Assembly: GCA_050734915.1 (NCBI GenBank)
Contig: JBOHUX010000056.1
Location: 1-13,460 of the forward strand
Source of the DNA: JBOHUX01 sp050734915
GTDB lineage: Bacteria > Chloroflexota > Dormibacteria > Dormibacterales > Dormibacteraceae
DNA length: 13,460 nucleotides
Reading direction: 5' to 3'
Shown: positions 12,033 to 13,460 of the stretch, piece by piece
Numbering within the stretch: position 1 is the first letter of the stretch
Layout of the letters: each line of letters opens with the position of its first letter
The notes under the pieces: generated by a model
Seen by the model: the letters and a program-made list of their open reading frames with translations, nothing else
What the model was told of the DNA's origin: nothing
Database searches by the model: none
Made by a program: the position numbers and the translations under genes

Positions 12033-13460
12033 ATGACCAGTCTCGCGCCCCCCAAGCCGAAGCACTACGACGAGAGCTTCTTCAGCCCGGTCACCATCTG
12101 GCTGACGACGACCGACCACAAGCTGATCGGCATCATGTACATGACGACGGCCTTCCTTTCCTTCCTCGTGGCCGGGATCTTCGCGCTCGTCATGCGCCTC
12201 CAGCTCGCGCAGCCGAACCAGAGCCTGGTCACCGCCCAGGTCTACAACGAGCTCATGAGCACGCACGGGACGACGATGATCTTCTTCTTCGTCATCCCCT
12301 TCTTCACGGGGATCATGAACTACGTCATCCCCATCGCCGTCGGCGCCCGCGACATGGCCTTTCCCCGCCTCAACCTGCTCGGCTTCTGGCTGGTGCCGTT
12401 CTCGATCGTCCTCTACTACATCGGGTTCCTTACGAAGGACGGCACCCTCAACGCGGGCTGGACCGGCTACGCGCCGCTGACCGAGGCCAAGTTCAGCCCC
12501 GGCGCGGGCACCGACCTCTGGATCCTGAGCCTGACGGTGTTCGGCCTCGGCTCGATCATGGTCGCCACCAACTTCCTGACCACCATCCTGGCTCTGCGCG
12601 CCCCCGGCATGACGCTCGGCCGGCTCTCGGTCTTCACCTGGTCGGCGATCTCGACCGCGATCCTGATGCTGCTCGCCACGCCCGCCCTCACCGCGGCCCT
12701 GATCCTGCTCCTGCTCGACCGCGAGTTCGGGACCGACTTCTTCAGCACCAGCGGCCGGCCGGTGCTCTACCAGCACCTGTTCTGGTTCTACTCGCACCCC
12801 GCCGTTTACATCATGATCCTGCCCGGATTCGGGATGATCTCCGAGATCATCCCCGTCTTCAGCCGCAAGCCGCTCTTCGGCTACAGCTCGATGGTGGCGG
12901 CGCTGTTCGGGATCGTCTTCCTCTCCCTCAGCGTGTGGGCGCACCACATGTTCACGGTCGGCATGAACATCTACGCCGAGGCCTTCTTCATGTTCATGAC
13001 CATGCTCATCGCGGTGCCGACGGGGGTCAAGTTCTTCAACTGGATCGCCACCGCCTGGCGGGGGTCGGTGGAGTTCACCGTCCCGATGAAGTTCGCCTTC
13101 GGCTTCCTGGCCACCTTCCTGATCGGCGGCATCACGGGCGTCTACCTGGCCGCGGTCCCCGTCGACACCCAGCTCCACCAGTCCTACTACGTGGTCGCCC
13201 ACCTCCACTACGTGCTGTTCGGAGGCAGCGTCTTCACGATCTTCGCGGGGCTCTACTTCTGGCTGCCCAAGATCACCGGCCGGATGATGAGCGCGAGGCT
13301 CGGCAACTGGAACTTCTGGACGCTCTTCATCGGCTTCAACGGTACCTTCCTGCCCATGCACTCGCTGGGGCTCTCCGGCATGCCCCGCCGCATCTACACC
13401 TATCCGGGCGGATTCGGCGAGGAGACCTGGGGCGCGATCAACCTGTTCGTGACCCTGATG
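12033..13460 (+). CDS. coxA: Cytochrome c oxidase subunit I (A2-type haem-copper oxidase), 3' end beyond window
   Basis: The catalytic subunit, reducing O2 to water and pumping protons. The frame is open for 476 codons to the window edge; about 50-100 residues with the last helices are missing. It starts MTSLAPPKPKHYDESFFSPV at ATG 12033 with AGGTAGG nearby (12024-12030). Ligands: His78 (low-spin haem), His255 and Tyr259 in SHPAVY (CuB and cross-linked Tyr), His304/305 (CuB), His390 (haem a3) and His392 (haem a). Asp107 in GARDMAFPRLN marks the D-channel entry and Lys333 in PTGVKFFNW the K-channel. The helix VI Glu of A1 enzymes is replaced (HPAVY, not HPEVY), with the YS pair Tyr253-Ser254, the mark of the A2 group. 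The gene follows coxB in one operon. Confidence 0.97.
   Translation, partial: MTSLAPPKPKHYDESFFSPVTIWLTTTDHKLIGIMYMTTAFLSFLVAGIFALVMRLQLAQPNQSLVTAQVYNELMSTHGTTMIFFFVIPFFTGIMNYVIPIAVGARDMAFPRLNLLGFWLVPFSIVLYYIGFLTKDGTLNAGWTGYAPLTEAKFSPGAGTDLWILSLTVFGLGSIMVATNFLTTILALRAPGMTLGRLSVFTWSAISTAILMLLATPALTAALILLLLDREFGTDFFSTSGRPVLYQHLFWFYSHPAVYIMILPGFGMISEIIPVFSRKPLFGYSSMVAALFGIVFLSLSVWAHHMFTVGMNIYAEAFFMFMTMLIAVPTGVKFFNWIATAWRGSVEFTVPMKFAFGFLATFLIGGITGVYLAAVPVDTQLHQSYYVVAHLHYVLFGGSVFTIFAGLYFWLPKITGRMMSARLGNWNFWTLFIGFNGTFLPMHSLGLSGMPRRIYTYPGGFGEETWGAINLFVTLM

Noticed and set aside
10844..12055. A 403-codon minus-strand frame spanning the divergent oxidase promoters
   Set aside because: It crosses both the zinc-ribbon gene and coxB in wrong frames and bridges the control region; chance openness in GC-rich DNA.
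11919..13361. A 480-codon minus-strand frame opposite coxB/coxA
   Set aside because: Highly charged low-complexity antisense of coxA, whose own frame is intact with all metal ligands.
1..13460. CRISPR array, rRNA, riboswitch, prophage or intact insertion sequence
   Set aside because: No regularly spaced long repeats, rRNA-like segments, recognisable aptamer cores, phage structural genes or complete transposase were seen on either strand.

Overview
The window is GC-rich and densely coded. It has several 4-base GTGA stop/start overlaps, GTG/TTG/ATG starts, a tRNA gene that encodes its own CCA end, and a mix of Shine-Dalgarno-led and apparently leaderless genes. Together with the families present (an A2-type haem-copper oxidase, CoxL-like molybdoproteins, CsoR) this suggests an aerobic, heterotrophic, high-GC bacterium of actinobacterial or chloroflexotal character, probably from soil. 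The phylum is inference; no marker here settles it.

Layout. (1) 1-1489, plus: the C-terminal part of a CaiB/BaiF CoA-transferase, translationally coupled to a crotonase that lacks both classical catalytic glutamates. This is an acyl-CoA module of unknown substrate. (2) 1532-3504, minus: a copper-type operon of csoR, an SO_0444/DUF318-type metal permease with two tandem YHS metal-binding domains, and a 55-residue basic protein. A CsoR-like operator palindrome abuts the -10 element of an apparently leaderless csoR. (3) 3505-4148: an intergenic stretch of about 640 bp with a possible decayed XRE/HigA-type remnant and a good sigma70 promoter. (4) 4149-6261, plus: a secreted C39-like cysteine peptidase and a beta-propeller-like lipoprotein. 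The lipoprotein has no canonical start codon in a sensible place; an ACG with a well-spaced Shine-Dalgarno is the best candidate. (5) 6410-6485, minus: tRNA-Val(GAC) with a hairpin just downstream. (6) 6553-8826, plus: an orphan molybdopterin-binding subunit of the xanthine dehydrogenase/CoxL superfamily, starting exactly where a leaderless transcript would begin. It is followed by the broken first helix of an MFS transporter. (7) 8974-9579, plus: an FKBP-type prolyl isomerase lipoprotein. (8) 9603-13460: a split, divergent cytochrome c oxidase locus. The minus arm carries a zinc-ribbon membrane protein, subunit III and a type 1 copper lipoprotein; the plus arm carries subunit II (CuA) and subunit I, which is cut by the window end. 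The divergent control region has three copies of a 13-base direct repeat.

How the genes fit together. Copper links the two best-defined loci: CsoR plus the permease probably keep cytosolic copper low, while the oxidase locus uses copper at CuB, CuA and in a cupredoxin that may donate electrons to CuA. The crotonase and molybdoenzyme suggest oxidation of small carbon compounds feeding the respiratory chain. The peptidase/propeller pair is the least understood part. I see no CRISPR array, intact insertion sequence or prophage.
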